NCBI RefSeq assembly: GCF_900604955.1
Contig: NZ_UWPE01000001.1
Span: forward strand, 1,426,001 to 1,490,000
Source of the DNA: Neoactinobaculum massilliense
Lineage (GTDB): Bacteria; Actinomycetota; Actinomycetes; Actinomycetales; Actinomycetaceae
Direction: 5' to 3'
Length of the DNA: 64,000 nucleotides
Shown here: in pieces, positions 44,901 through 52,728 of the stretch
Position numbering within the stretch: position 1 is the first letter of the stretch
Layout of the letters: every line of letters starts with the position of its first letter
Translations under genes and position numbers: made by a program
Notes under the pieces: generated by a model
The model's input: the letters and a program-made list of their open reading frames with translations, nothing else
The model's database searches: none
What the model was told of the DNA's origin: nothing

Positions 44901-45563
44901 GGTATTCCAGTCGAAGGTGACGGGTGAGTAGTTCCCCATCGGCACGGGTCCCGTTTCACTTGGGGACGACGACGCCGACGCGCTCGGCGTAGGCGTGGCG
45001 GATGGCGACGCGGTGGTGGCGGTCGGGCTGGGCGTCGCCGTGGTGGGCGTGGCCGTCGGGGTTGCCGACGTGGATGGCTGGGTGGTGGTGGGCGCCGACT
45101 CCGTACCCACGTATGTGGCCGTCACGCTTGCATTGCGGCTGTATTGCCCCGCCCATGGCCACACCACCCGGAGCGTATCGCCCGGGCTCATGGTGATGGG
45201 TTTGGCAAAGCTGACGGTCACCGAGCGCTTGTCCGAACTCAGTGAGAGCGACGGCGAGTATGCGGAGACCGAGCTTCCGTTGAGTGCAAGCGAGCTCAGG
45301 TACGCACTCGCCAGCGAACTGGTGCCGGTGAACAGGAGCGTTTCGCTGGACGCCAGTGTCACGGTGGCGGAGGAGATGGTGGCCTGCTGACTCACGCTGA
45401 GGTTCATCTGCTCGGCGTCCATGGTGGTGTAGTAGGACGCGGTGGCGCTCATGGTGCCGTTAGCTTGCGCGGCCGTATTACCCAGCGTGATGCTGCCAAC
45501 GGCCACGGCCAGAACGGCCAGGATTGCCACGAGCAGCCGGCGGACCTTGGATACGTTACGCAT
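41910..45563 (-). CDS. Large surface adhesin, pilus 2 (tip protein candidate)
   Basis: The 1217-residue precursor has a signal peptide (LVAILAVLAVAVGSITLG..AQA), an N-terminal beta domain (about 35-160), a Thr/Pro/Ser linker (about 165-230), a propeller-like region (about 400-700; GWIVNAIAYNQQDNWIYGV, LWGGISTGFFDANGQLWVA), DUF11-like repeats, a CnaB domain (YGIDEVKAPEGYSLL), and a C-terminal signal LPNMGG with helix and GRRRK. LPNMG is a non-standard sorting motif. I chose the ATG at 45563 behind a perfect GGGAGG; it overlaps the minor pilin stop by eight bases. Being last in the operon differs from pilus 1, where the adhesin is first. Confidence 0.88.
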   Translation of the reverse strand: MRNVSKVRRLLVAILAVLAVAVGSITLGNTAAQANGTMSATASYYTTMDAEQMNLSVSQQATISSATVTLASSETLLFTGTSSLASAYLSSLALNGSSVSAYSPSLSLSSDKRSVTVSFAKPITMSPGDTLRVVWPWAGQYSRNASVTATYVGTESAPTTTQPSTSATPTATPTTATPSPTATTASPSATPTPSASASSSPSETGPVPMGNYSPVTFDWNTVQCYRGMYQGQAIARSFGYWTKGTQVDLLTLTYANAIPSSLDTSKISVKYNNVTYNAGSDFDVVVDGNVMYLMMKQPIVRFALEDTQTQIWVTVPGMQNEACPTMGAYIKNKTAQNPSVCTGQNLTDINGGTVPAMTNYSVSGKQPARTLTDWEKAQGNRTYVVSSLNADGTPSGGQNRSQTQLYYQGSASDAFIPIGSPTGWIVNAIAYNQQDNWIYGVSQGRIGVWKGSDGNTITDEDPCFPAGHLLQIDPVTGDVYDLGQITAANGTGYGIAGQRNGAWPNDLWGGISTGFFDANGQLWVANASMSGSGALYKVDINNVTATAQRSTSARCQQTSSATWCARSEDHAILPNSAYSSASANKYAWGIQHSWVSGTSKVYIERIDLTTGATKTWDITSLTTIAGVSIPTGYQWGKAWTYGNGNLGFGTGSSGANSTSIQIKVTNPAATTPTFELVGVQSNAPKSYNTDGTSTGLVTGLNPDLSIEKTAERYENGRMYWKVAVTNNSDVGSSGFLVNDQFDSSFSDVQVGSATDITDSTFDVAMTSSGASVCTEYTGWLIKRCVTYQYTAQLQFGRLPAHHTVEVEFSAAMEASDNQCVTNVMTLIPNDADDITANNTSEASLCSLGLEKKAVDANGSGGIDTGDSAGTMTVNGTTYQTVRYDLIAKNPGNTALPYVLTDTPQFTEDVKPAYVIIKKKDAAGAGANVTWTSSTIALGDAYDPGSAAFDPTGNPISITGTYNAQKGTTSSDQMTLAAGTNDYWEVVYLYTMRPEAKVSDTNQWGHLQCIGAKGSGTAQEGLFNTASLNDVNNSKVHTDEDCVPIEPPSTPEDVSLQLQKVSADDVATALAGADFRVYAVDAKGNQTDSSALTVEADGSYKLGAGYYGIDEVKAPEGYSLLPSSLFIQIKDNGNGTASVAVMEKSGGTLVVATAASQPFVSVDSATVTWGGTATLRIADVTKGDLPNMGGAGVGPVLAVGALLLACAGAAALSGRRRK

Positions 45564-46269
45564 GCGAAACCTCCCGATTCTTGCGGCGGAGGAGGAAGCC
45601 AGCGCCGAGCAGTACGGCCGCGATAATGACCGCACCGGTTACATTTGCACCGGTCCACGGCAACTTTCCGGATGGTGAGCCCGGCGTAGCGGACGGCCCT
45701 GACGTAGTGGGTGTTGCGGACGCGCCCGGTGAAGCCGGCACGTTCTTAGCATCAACCACCACGCGCCGGTTCCATGCCGAACCGTTGGCGGTGGGAAGCA
45801 GCAGAAGCATGGGCTCCACCGCGAAGTAGGAATGGGTGGGATCGGCGGGGGCGGCCGTGCGCACCAGGTAGAGGCCCGGCGTGAGGTTGGAGAACTGAAC
45901 CGCGCCCGTACTGCTTGTGCGCGCACTCGTGGCCTCCACCAGCTGGCCGTCCGAAATATCACCCACATTGAGCCCCGCTGCCGCGTCAAGCCCGGCCGTG
46001 GTGGATAGATCCACACCGGTCACCCGCGCAACGGTCACCGTGTATCCGTCCACCCCGCCATGGGGCAGCTCCCCCGGCAGCGGATCGTTATAGGGGTTGG
46101 GTGGTGTGAGCTGCACCGTGAGGTCCACCGGCGCCGCACTGAAGCGCGTCACCTCGGGCCATGCTTTCCCGGGCTCCTGTCCGGTCACGGCCGCGGCGTG
46201 TGCGGACGGCATCCCAGCCAGCCCGAGCAGCAGCGCTAGCAGCACCACCGCAATCCTCCGCTTCATCAT
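45556..46269 (-). CDS. Minor pilin with LPWTG signal (pilus 2)
   Basis: The 237-residue precursor has a signal peptide (IAVVLLALLLGLAGMPSAHA), a compact Ig-like domain (YTVTVARVTGVDLSTTAGLDAAAGL; FSNLTPGLYLVRTAAP), a Ser/Pro/Thr-rich linker and the sorting signal LPWTG plus a helix and RRKNREVSHA. Small size and position between the sortase and the adhesin fit a basal or accessory pilin that ends polymerisation and links the pilus to the wall. The ATG overlaps the sortase stop and the stop overlaps the adhesin start, so all three are coupled. Confidence 0.85.
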   Translation of the reverse strand: MMKRRIAVVLLALLLGLAGMPSAHAAAVTGQEPGKAWPEVTRFSAAPVDLTVQLTPPNPYNDPLPGELPHGGVDGYTVTVARVTGVDLSTTAGLDAAAGLNVGDISDGQLVEATSARTSSTGAVQFSNLTPGLYLVRTAAPADPTHSYFAVEPMLLLLPTANGSAWNRRVVVDAKNVPASPGASATPTTSGPSATPGSPSGKLPWTGANVTGAVIIAAVLLGAGFLLRRKNREVSHA

Positions 46270-47354
46270 GAATGTTCTCCTTCGGCCGAGTCCCCCGCGT
46301 CCTTCACGTCGTCCTCGGTACCTAAACCTGCGCGCGGCACATCCGTGCCCGACACGCCACCTGCCCTATCGGTCCCGTCGGCACCGGCCGCACCGAACCC
46401 GGAACGTTCCGCTTCGGCGTCGGCGGACCCCGGGCCCGCACTACCGGCACCAGCCGCACCTACGGTAGCGAGCATGTGCTTCGGCGTCGTTGCTACCACT
46501 ACCTTGGCGCCAGCACGCCGCGCCGCCTTCACCTGCCGCACCATCCACCACACCACCAGCACCACGGCCACCAGAATGGCGATCATCCACCACTGCCATA
46601 CCAGGCCGGGAGCGTCGAAGGCCTGCTGAGCCTCGGTGGCATCAAGCGGTGCGCGCTCCCCCGTCACCAACAGACGATGTGTGTTAATGCCGTAGGGCGT
46701 GCACGTGATGAGTGTGAGAAGATCCTTGCCGTCCTGAATCTTCAGGGAATCGGTTTCACTGGGCAGGACCACTCGAATGTCATTGACGATGTATTTGAGC
46801 TGCTCGCCGTAAACGGACACGTAGATCGCATCCCCCTTCTTCACCTTCGGCAGGTTGTCGAAGAGGGTGGCGGTAGAAATACCCGAATGGCCGGTGAGAA
46901 CTGCATGCGTACCCGTACCGCCAACAGGTAGCGAGGTGCCGTAGAGGTGTCCAACGCCCTTCTGCAGCACCTCCTCCGTGGTGCCGTGGTAGACGGGCAG
47001 ATTGACCCCGATGGAGGGGATGGCCACCTGGGCCATGACGTCCTCCTCGTTGAGCATGGACAGGTACCGCTGATAATCGGCATTGTCCTCGCTCACGCGC
47101 GCCAGCCACGGGTCAAGGATGGCTCCACGCGCGAAGTTCTTGTTGTAATCTCGCGCCGAGGCGAGGGCGCTCTCGAGTTTCACGGAGGGCACGGATTCAA
47201 TTGCGCGCCCGTAGCTCTGCGACACTCGGATCTGCTCAAGGTTCTTAAGCTGAGTCACTACTACCGGGTAGAGGAGGACAGCAATAGCCGCAATTGCGAG
47301 CACCAGCGTGGCCACCAGGTTGGTGGTACGCGCCTTACGTTCTGCCTGCTGCAT
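46266..47354 (-). CDS. Class C sortase, pilus operon 2
   Basis: The 362-residue protein has an N-terminal helix (LVATLVLAIAAIAVLLYPVVV), lid motif ILDPWL (about residue 82), catalytic His in LTGHSGIS (about 155), catalytic Cys in TLITCTPYGINTHRLLVTG (about 217), a C-terminal helix (WWMIAILVAVVLVVWWMV) and a long Gly/Ala/Asp-rich cytoplasmic tail. Its active site resembles the second sortase of operon 1 (SHTGLS, CTPYAV), so the two are probably related. It is the only sortase of this operon. Confidence 0.94.
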   Translation of the reverse strand: MQQAERKARTTNLVATLVLAIAAIAVLLYPVVVTQLKNLEQIRVSQSYGRAIESVPSVKLESALASARDYNKNFARGAILDPWLARVSEDNADYQRYLSMLNEEDVMAQVAIPSIGVNLPVYHGTTEEVLQKGVGHLYGTSLPVGGTGTHAVLTGHSGISTATLFDNLPKVKKGDAIYVSVYGEQLKYIVNDIRVVLPSETDSLKIQDGKDLLTLITCTPYGINTHRLLVTGERAPLDATEAQQAFDAPGLVWQWWMIAILVAVVLVVWWMVRQVKAARRAGAKVVVATTPKHMLATVGAAGAGSAGPGSADAEAERSGFGAAGADGTDRAGGVSGTDVPRAGLGTEDDVKDAGDSAEGEHS

Positions 47355-47483
47355 TGACTGTCCTCCTCTCCGGACTTACACGGTGCCGCACCTACGTACG
47401 AACCGCGGGCGACGTCGTACACCAACGCCGCGGCGAACCGGCGTGGGCGGAGACCCCGCCCACAACCGGCCCGCGCTAGTTAG

Positions 47484-49031
47484 TTAGGCAACCTTCTTGT
47501 TGCGACGGGACACCACATAGGCGCCGCCGAGCAGAGCCGCACCAATCACCACGATGAGGGCGATGCCCTGACCACCGGTGAGCGGGAGGGACGGGGTGCT
47601 GGACGCGGTGTTCGTGATGGCCGGGAGGGCCTTAATGTTCACCGGCGTAGCCGCATCCTGGAGCTCAGCCTTCGTGAGGGTGAACTTCGTGATGGCTGCG
47701 TCGCCCTCGGGGAGCACGTAGCCCGCAGGCGCCGCCGTCTCCTTCAGGCAGAAGGATGGCTGCGTGGCGGCCGCATTGTCCGCGAAGTCGGTCACGTGGA
47801 GGCCGTCAATGACAGCCTGGCCGTTGGTATCCGTGGTGAAGCTGGTGGCGTTGTTGACCGTGAGAGCATTGCCCTGGAGACCAGCCTCGGTTGCATCCGT
47901 GCACTGGTAGAGCTCGAAGGTGGCGCCGGAAAGCGCCTTGCCATCAAGACCGGTCTTGTTGATCTGGACCTTGCCCAAGTAGGTATCCACGGTGTTGCCC
48001 GGGACCGTAATATCCGTATCGGAGCCGGAGGCGTTCGGGTTGTTGTAAATGAGCGATGCCGTGTTCTCAATCTTGCCATTGGAATCTCCAATGGCCTTGA
48101 TCTTGGCGGTGATCGTGGTGGTCACCGTGGCGCCGTTCGTCAGCTTGGCGAGGCCGGCCTCAGTGAAGCTGATGGTGAACTGCGGGGCCGTGGCACTCGT
48201 AGTAACCGTGTAATCGTCACCCTCGGTGAACACCGTGTCACCCTGAACAACCTTCGCTACCGCACCATCAGACACGTCAGTGTTGTTCGTGTTGGCATCG
48301 CCGGCATTAATAGAGTCGGTGATCACGTACTTCGTACGCTTGGAGTTATCAGCAACCGAGGGCACCGAAGTGTTGATCGTGTAGGTGATTGTGTCACCAA
48401 CATTCTTGCCGGCATCCTGCACGGACTTCACAACCGTGGCGTTCGTATTCTTCGGATACACGTTGACGTCATAGTTCCAGGACTTGCCATCCGAGGACGT
48501 CATCGGGACACGCACCACGAACGGGGCGGACTTGGCAATACCCGTCACGGCCTGACCGTTCGCCGTGGCGCCAGATACGTCAGACTCCTCCACCAGGTAC
48601 ACGCCCACCGGGACGGCCTGGGAGACGGACCCATCGGCACCCGTAGTCACCGTGTAGGTGGTGTCAGTGGTGAGAGCGGCGGCATCATCGGCCGTCAGCG
48701 TGGAAGCCGTCTTGAGATTCGCCTGATTGGACAGATCAAGGTTCAGCTTGGTGATCTTGAACTGGACTCCAGCAAGCGGAGTACCGCTCACGTTGTCCTG
48801 TACCTCGCCATTGGCGGCGCCACCCACCGCGGTGGGATTGAGGTACTTGTGGATGTTGATGGAACCAGTCTTGGTTACGTCAATATTTCCGGCACCCAGG
48901 GTGCTGGTGGTATCAGCACCCGACGTCTCGCCCGCGGCAAACGCCCGCGTGGACACGCCCAGGAGTGCAAGAAGTGCGGCCAGCGCGGTTGCGACGAGCA
49001 ACCGAAGCGTGGACGTCCCCTGCTTCTTCAT
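47484..49031 (-). CDS. Major pilin, FimA/SpaA type (pilus 2 shaft)
   Basis: The 515-residue precursor has a signal peptide (LLVATALAALLALLGVSTRAFA), the N-terminal strand SINIHKYLNPTAVGG, the pilin motif NVYPKNTNAT (cross-linking lysine about 193), a CnaB domain (VQINKTGLDGKALSGATFELY), an E-box FCLKETAAPAGYVLP and the sorting signal LPLTGG with helix and RRNKKVA. It is the first gene of operon 2; the ATG follows AAAGGGGCAAAG. Sequence differs clearly from the pilus 1 shaft protein, so two distinct fimbriae are likely. Confidence 0.94.
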   Translation of the reverse strand: MKKQGTSTLRLLVATALAALLALLGVSTRAFAAGETSGADTTSTLGAGNIDVTKTGSINIHKYLNPTAVGGAANGEVQDNVSGTPLAGVQFKITKLNLDLSNQANLKTASTLTADDAAALTTDTTYTVTTGADGSVSQAVPVGVYLVEESDVSGATANGQAVTGIAKSAPFVVRVPMTSSDGKSWNYDVNVYPKNTNATVVKSVQDAGKNVGDTITYTINTSVPSVADNSKRTKYVITDSINAGDANTNNTDVSDGAVAKVVQGDTVFTEGDDYTVTTSATAPQFTISFTEAGLAKLTNGATVTTTITAKIKAIGDSNGKIENTASLIYNNPNASGSDTDITVPGNTVDTYLGKVQINKTGLDGKALSGATFELYQCTDATEAGLQGNALTVNNATSFTTDTNGQAVIDGLHVTDFADNAAATQPSFCLKETAAPAGYVLPEGDAAITKFTLTKAELQDAATPVNIKALPAITNTASSTPSLPLTGGQGIALIVVIGAALLGGAYVVSRRNKKVA

Positions 49032-49562
49032 CTTTGCCCCTTTTCTACTTTCTGTAGGACAGATTTCTATAAGCCAGCCGATTCATCCGGCTGGGGTTAC
49101 CCGGGCCTCAGAACTGGGTGACTGAACTCAGCCACCGCCCTACGTCCAGAAGACGCATACGATGTCCGGCTGATTATTCATGAGGAGCGGAGATTCACCG
49201 CCCCTCTGAGATAGAAGAATAAGATTTCCTCGGCCAGTTTTCTAGTAGTTCTAATTTTAAATGCCCAATGTTGCACAATTCACGCGCGAAAGTACTTTCC
49301 ACTGGTTTAGCAGGGAAAATGCCCCCCCCGCTACAAATGTTTGGTCCACTTGGGTCGGGTGAACATTCTTTCTCTATCCGATATTCACATAATTGCGCAG
49401 ACCTTTGTTAACGACGTGGAGATATAACTTTTCTATTCACATAGCGAAATTTCATTTCAGGAATTAGGCCTGCACCTTTTAGCGTCAGTGACCCGCACCA
49501 CTCCACCTTGTTGGGCCATCGGAGTCTGCGGCACAGCTATACGGGCTCAACCCTCCCCAATG
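49032..49562. promoter_or_regulatory. AT-rich leader region of pilus operon 2
   Basis: This region includes a 7-bp leader hairpin CCAGCCG/CGGCTGG at 49074-49094, AT-rich DNA at 49190-49480, and a run of eight C at 49322-49329. The operon promoter is probably within 49090-49300, but I cannot fix its boxes. No gene is seen. Confidence 0.5.
49322..49329. repeat. Run of eight C upstream of pilus operon 2
   Basis: This run lies about 290 bases before the pilin start in otherwise AT-rich DNA, mirroring the ten-C run before pilus operon 1. Confidence 0.5.
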
Positions 49563-49731
49563 CGCGTTCGCAGGCGGTTAGTGCGATTTAAAGGTGACCT
49601 AACCACCTGCCAACCGCATTAAAGGCCTTTAAAGCAGCTATAGGGCGAACTGACCACCCGCTAAATACACCAAAGACCTTTAAAGCAGTCCTTACGGGAC
49701 CGCCAACCGCACTAAAGGCCTTTAAAGCAGA
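49563..49731. repeat. R2 repeat array, locus 2
   Basis: Units GCAGGCGGTTAGTG...ACCTAACCACCTGC followed by GCATTAAAGGCCTTTAAAGC, and two further partial units (near 49650 and 49700) each ending in a TTTAAAGC word. It lies 100 bases upstream of tRNA-Ser(GCU). Confidence 0.8.
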
Positions 49732-49831
49732 CACGGTGAGGGCCATCGAATCCACCGACTGTGAGTTTCCCCCGCGCCCGCGCACAGGACTGGCACCGAC
49801 GGCTTAAATGCGGGTAGGCTCAGGAAGTCCA

Positions 49832-49918
49832 GGAGACGTGCCTGAGTGGCCGATAGGGGCACCCTGCTAAGGTGTTAATCGCATGAGCGGTTCGAGGGTT
49901 CGAATCCCTCCGTCTCCG
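49832..49918 (+). tRNA. tRNA-Ser(GCU)
   Basis: Acceptor arms GGAGACG and CGTCTCC pair, with discriminator G. The T arm is GAGGG-TTCGAAT-CCCTC. The anticodon loop CTGCTAA gives GCU (codons AGC/AGU). The long variable arm is class II. A TAGGCT box lies 12 bases upstream. Confidence 0.95.
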
Positions 49919-49927
49919 CCCCTGGTT

Positions 49928-49952
49928 CCCCGGGTCTCAATGAGATCCGGGG
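49928..49952 (+). terminator. Terminator of tRNA-Ser(GCU)
   Basis: CCCCGGGTCTCA and TGAGATCCGGGG pair with one mismatch, followed by TTTCCTTTTGTTT, ten bases after the tRNA. Confidence 0.75.
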
Positions 49953-50130
49953 TTTCCTTTTGTTTCCAACGGTTTCACGCCATTTGCCCAACCTAGACGG
50001 TGTGCCAGTAATACCCCGTTCGGTCCTGTTTAGTCCTAGAACCCGATACCCGTGTCATGAAGCCGTCCAACGCTAACGCCATGATGCTCATGGACGAGGA
50101 CGAGTGGGCCCCCGCCCGGCTCCGGTCCCC

Positions 50131-50400
50131 TGCTGGAGGGACCTGTCCAGGCTCAAGATATCCACTGGGGAGCCCACCGGGCTCGGATCCCGCACTGAGT
50201 AGAGTTCGGCCGACCCCGGCGACCCGCTGAGCGGAGCTTGCCCAGCCTGGGTGACCCGCTAAGTGAAGTTCGCCCAGCCTGGGTGACCCGCTGAAACCGC
50301 AGAAAACTTTTCAGTTGACGCAAAACTTCCGCTTTCCACCCCTCACAGGCCCTCAAACCGGAAGTTTTCCGTCAACTGAACAAAAAACCATCAACTCAAC
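50131..50400. repeat. R1 repeat copy C with leading segment
   Basis: The core (50312-50379) is almost identical to copy B (CAGTTGACGCAAAACTTCC and complement, then AACAAAAAACCATCAACTCAAC). The leading part repeats GACCTGTCCAGGCTC and CCCACCGGGCTCGGATCC. It also has a short tandem (CCCGCTGAGCGGAGCTTGCC.., CCCGCTAAGTGAAGTTCGCC..) of about 32 bases. It lies about 210 bases after tRNA-Ser(GCU). Confidence 0.85.
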
Positions 50401-50601
50401 ACACATCAACCCGTCCCCCAGAACGACGGTGGCGAACGGGGAGCTGACGGCGTCGTCGGAAAATATGCGGTAATGCGGGAAGAGCCACGCGAAACGGAAA
50501 AGCGTGCGGCGAAGCCGTGAGCACTAGTCGCGTAAGAATGCGGAATAAACGTCGCGAGAAAATTCCTGGCGCGTCGTCACCGCACCCACCAATACAAAAC
50601 T

Positions 50602-50637
50602 AGCTCTTGGCAGGGAGCGAATCACCGGCCAAGAGCT
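50602..50637 (-). terminator. Terminator of tRNA-Arg(ACG)
   Basis: AGCTCTTGGC and GCCAAGAGCT form a 10-bp stem followed on the minus strand by AGTTTTGTATTGG, just past the tRNA 3' end. Confidence 0.8.
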
Positions 50638-50639
50638 TG

Positions 50640-50712
50640 TGCGCCCGAAGGGATTCGAACCCCCGACCCTCTGATCCGTAGTCAGATGCTCTATCCACTG
50701 AGCTACGGGCGC
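50640..50712 (-). tRNA. tRNA-Arg(ACG)
   Basis: Acceptor arms GCGCCCG and CGGGCGC pair with discriminator A. The D arm is AGCTCAGTGGATAGAGC, the anticodon loop CTACGGA gives ACG (read as ICG after TadA action), and the T arm is GGGGG-TTCGAAT-CCCTT with one wobble pair. Confidence 0.95.
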
Positions 50713-50878
50713 AACCGCCGCGGTGTTCCGCAACGACGGATAAAAGTATAAGCGGTCTGCGGTAAACAGCCAACTATACGCGTGGGAGATTGCCATCACA
50801 TTACAATGCCAGTCTCGGAGAGGGACCCGGGCGAGCGAGTGCGGTGAGGGACCCGGGCGGACGTGAAAGAATGCCCGC

Positions 50879-52150
50879 ATGAACGAGCAGGCGGAAGCGG
50901 ACGCCCAGGCATGGCACGCATGGCACGAATATCGCAACAAAGATTTGGCGAGCCCGCACGGTTGGCTGACGCTGACGTCGTACACATGGTTGGGGGACGC
51001 GGCCGCGCGAGTGCCCGGTTTCCCCGGCGAATGGCGCGCGGACGGAGCCTTGGACCTTGGTATCCAGCGGGACGACGCCGTCGTGGGCGCCTACGCGACA
51101 GGCAGCGGCGCGGGGTGTGGCACGGACAGCAGTGCGGGACACAGTGCGAGAGCCGTCGCAGTGCCGGGCGATGCGGGCGTGGACACCCCGGCGCTAAAAG
51201 ATACAGCAACCACACCGACGTCGGGCGACACGGTAGTAACCCAGACCCCCGACAACACGGCAGTCATCCCGGCCCCTGACCACACTGCCGCCCCGGTGCC
51301 CGCCGGCGCACCAGCCATCCTGCCCGGAGATACATCGCTCACTCCGGTGCCCGGCGACGCGGTGACCATGGCGGACCGGCCGGACCCGAGCGCCGTCGGG
51401 TACCCCGCTGTCGAGGTGCGATTCGCCCCCGAGGACGGCGTGACGCAGAACGGCCAGCCGGCCACCAGCGTGCGCATCACCCTGGGCGAGGACGAGTCCG
51501 ACTTTTCCCTGAGTTGGCAAGGAAAAGTTGCCGAGGTGGGGATGCGCGGCGGACGCTACATGGTGCGTGTGCGCGATCCTGAGACGCCCGTGCGGCGTGA
51601 ATTCGTCGGCGTGCCCACGTTCCCCTACGATCCGACCGCGGTGGTGGAAGCTGCGTTCACGCCGTATCCCGCCCCGCGTCACGTCTGCATTGGCACGGCG
51701 CGGCCGGGTCTGGGTGGCGTGGCCACGCTGGTGGGTGAGGTGCGCTTTACGTACGACGGCGTCGCGGTCACGCTTGCGGTGTCCGGCGATCCGGCGGACG
51801 AGCTAACGGCCATTTTCTATGACCGCACGAATGGCCAGGAAACCGCGGCCTGGCGATTCGTTTCGTTCCCGGGGCCAAATGCCGTTGGTACGACGCCGAC
51901 AGGGCCCGCCGGCGCGCCGCCAAGCGACGAGGTGCACTCGGCGGGTGACGCGCACGGCCGGGCACCTGGGAAGGTGTGCGGGGACGCGACTGGGAAAGCG
52001 CGCGGCGGCGTGGCGCAGAGGGTGCAGATTGATTTCAACCGCTCGCTCAATTTCCCCGCCGCCTTCACGGATTTCGGCACCTGCCCGCGACCGGTGCCGG
52101 CCAACGTCGTACCGGTGGCGATGCGCGCCGGCGAGTGTCGCTATCGCTAG
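50879..52150 (+). CDS. DUF1684 protein with two low-complexity inserts
   Basis: The 423-residue protein has a DUF1684 core split by inserts: the N-terminus EADAQAWHAWHEYRNKDLASPHGWLTLTSYTWL, the middle FSLSWQGKVAEVGMRGGRYMVRVRDP...FPYDP, and the C-terminus RVQIDFNRSLNFPAAFTDFGTCPRPVPANVVPVAMRAGE. The usual length is about 250. A Thr/Pro/Asp-rich insert (about 70-170) has repeated PxDxT units, and a Gly/Ala insert lies at about 345-385. The core is often found in cytosolic proteins of unknown role. AAGAAT lies six bases before the ATG, so the start may be leaderless. Confidence 0.85.
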   Translation: MNEQAEADAQAWHAWHEYRNKDLASPHGWLTLTSYTWLGDAAARVPGFPGEWRADGALDLGIQRDDAVVGAYATGSGAGCGTDSSAGHSARAVAVPGDAGVDTPALKDTATTPTSGDTVVTQTPDNTAVIPAPDHTAAPVPAGAPAILPGDTSLTPVPGDAVTMADRPDPSAVGYPAVEVRFAPEDGVTQNGQPATSVRITLGEDESDFSLSWQGKVAEVGMRGGRYMVRVRDPETPVRREFVGVPTFPYDPTAVVEAAFTPYPAPRHVCIGTARPGLGGVATLVGEVRFTYDGVAVTLAVSGDPADELTAIFYDRTNGQETAAWRFVSFPGPNAVGTTPTGPAGAPPSDEVHSAGDAHGRAPGKVCGDATGKARGGVAQRVQIDFNRSLNFPAAFTDFGTCPRPVPANVVPVAMRAGECRYR

Positions 52151-52194
52151 CACTTGAATCTCCACGGCCCAGGTCGCTTCGATGACCAGGCACT

Positions 52195-52269
52195 TTCGCT
52201 AGCGCTTAGCCATTCGCGTAGCGCCTGGCCCTTCGCGTAGCGCCCGGCTATTCGTGTAGCGCCTGGCCC
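52195..52269. repeat. Tandem repeat of a 19-base unit
   Basis: Four consecutive copies of TTCGCGTAGCGCCTGGCCC or variants (52195-52212, 52213-52231, 52232-52250, 52251-52269). A further single unit (TTCGCTAGCGCCCGGCAG) is at 52312. It lies between the DUF1684 and MFS genes. Confidence 0.85.
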
Positions 52270-52385
52270 TTCGCGGAACCTATCCCGCGGGCATCTCCCA
52301 GGCACCATTGCTTTCGCTAGCGCCCGGCAGTCCGGTGGCTGATTCGCCCTGAGACCGGGTTCCGGCCGGTGGTGGCTCTACTACT

Positions 52386-52581
52386 GCCCGGTTTAAAGGC
52401 CATTAAATCGGGTGGTATGGACCGTGTTGCCAAATTGCAGGTGGTTAGTGCAGTTGGAAGGTGGATTAGTCACCCGCAAACGACACTAATCACCCGCGGA
52501 CCGGTTTAAAGGCCATTAAACCACCTGTCAAAGCCACACCGGCCCCGCTTAATCACCTGCAAACAACGCTAACCGCCTGCG
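52386..52581. repeat. R2 repeat array, locus 3
   Basis: The array has TTTAAAGGCCATTAAA at 52391 and 52504, GCAGGTGGTTAGTG at 52437 and CACCCGC/CACCTGC half-units at 52481-52580. It fills the region before the MFS transporter gene. With locus 1 and 2 this makes three arrays. Confidence 0.78.
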
Positions 52582-52728
52582 AATCCGCACCAGCCTCACC
52601 AACCACCGGTGTGCCCGCCGGAATGGCCCCGGCCTGCCGCTCCGGCCATACTCAGTTGAGGGCGCCCGCCACCACGGTAAAGCCAGGCACCCAGCCGACC
52701 GCACCTTGCGGCCACACGGAGGAGCATG

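Noticed and set aside
52195-52269. Possible CRISPR array
   Set aside because: The 19-base units are directly adjacent with no spacers, and no cas genes are present.
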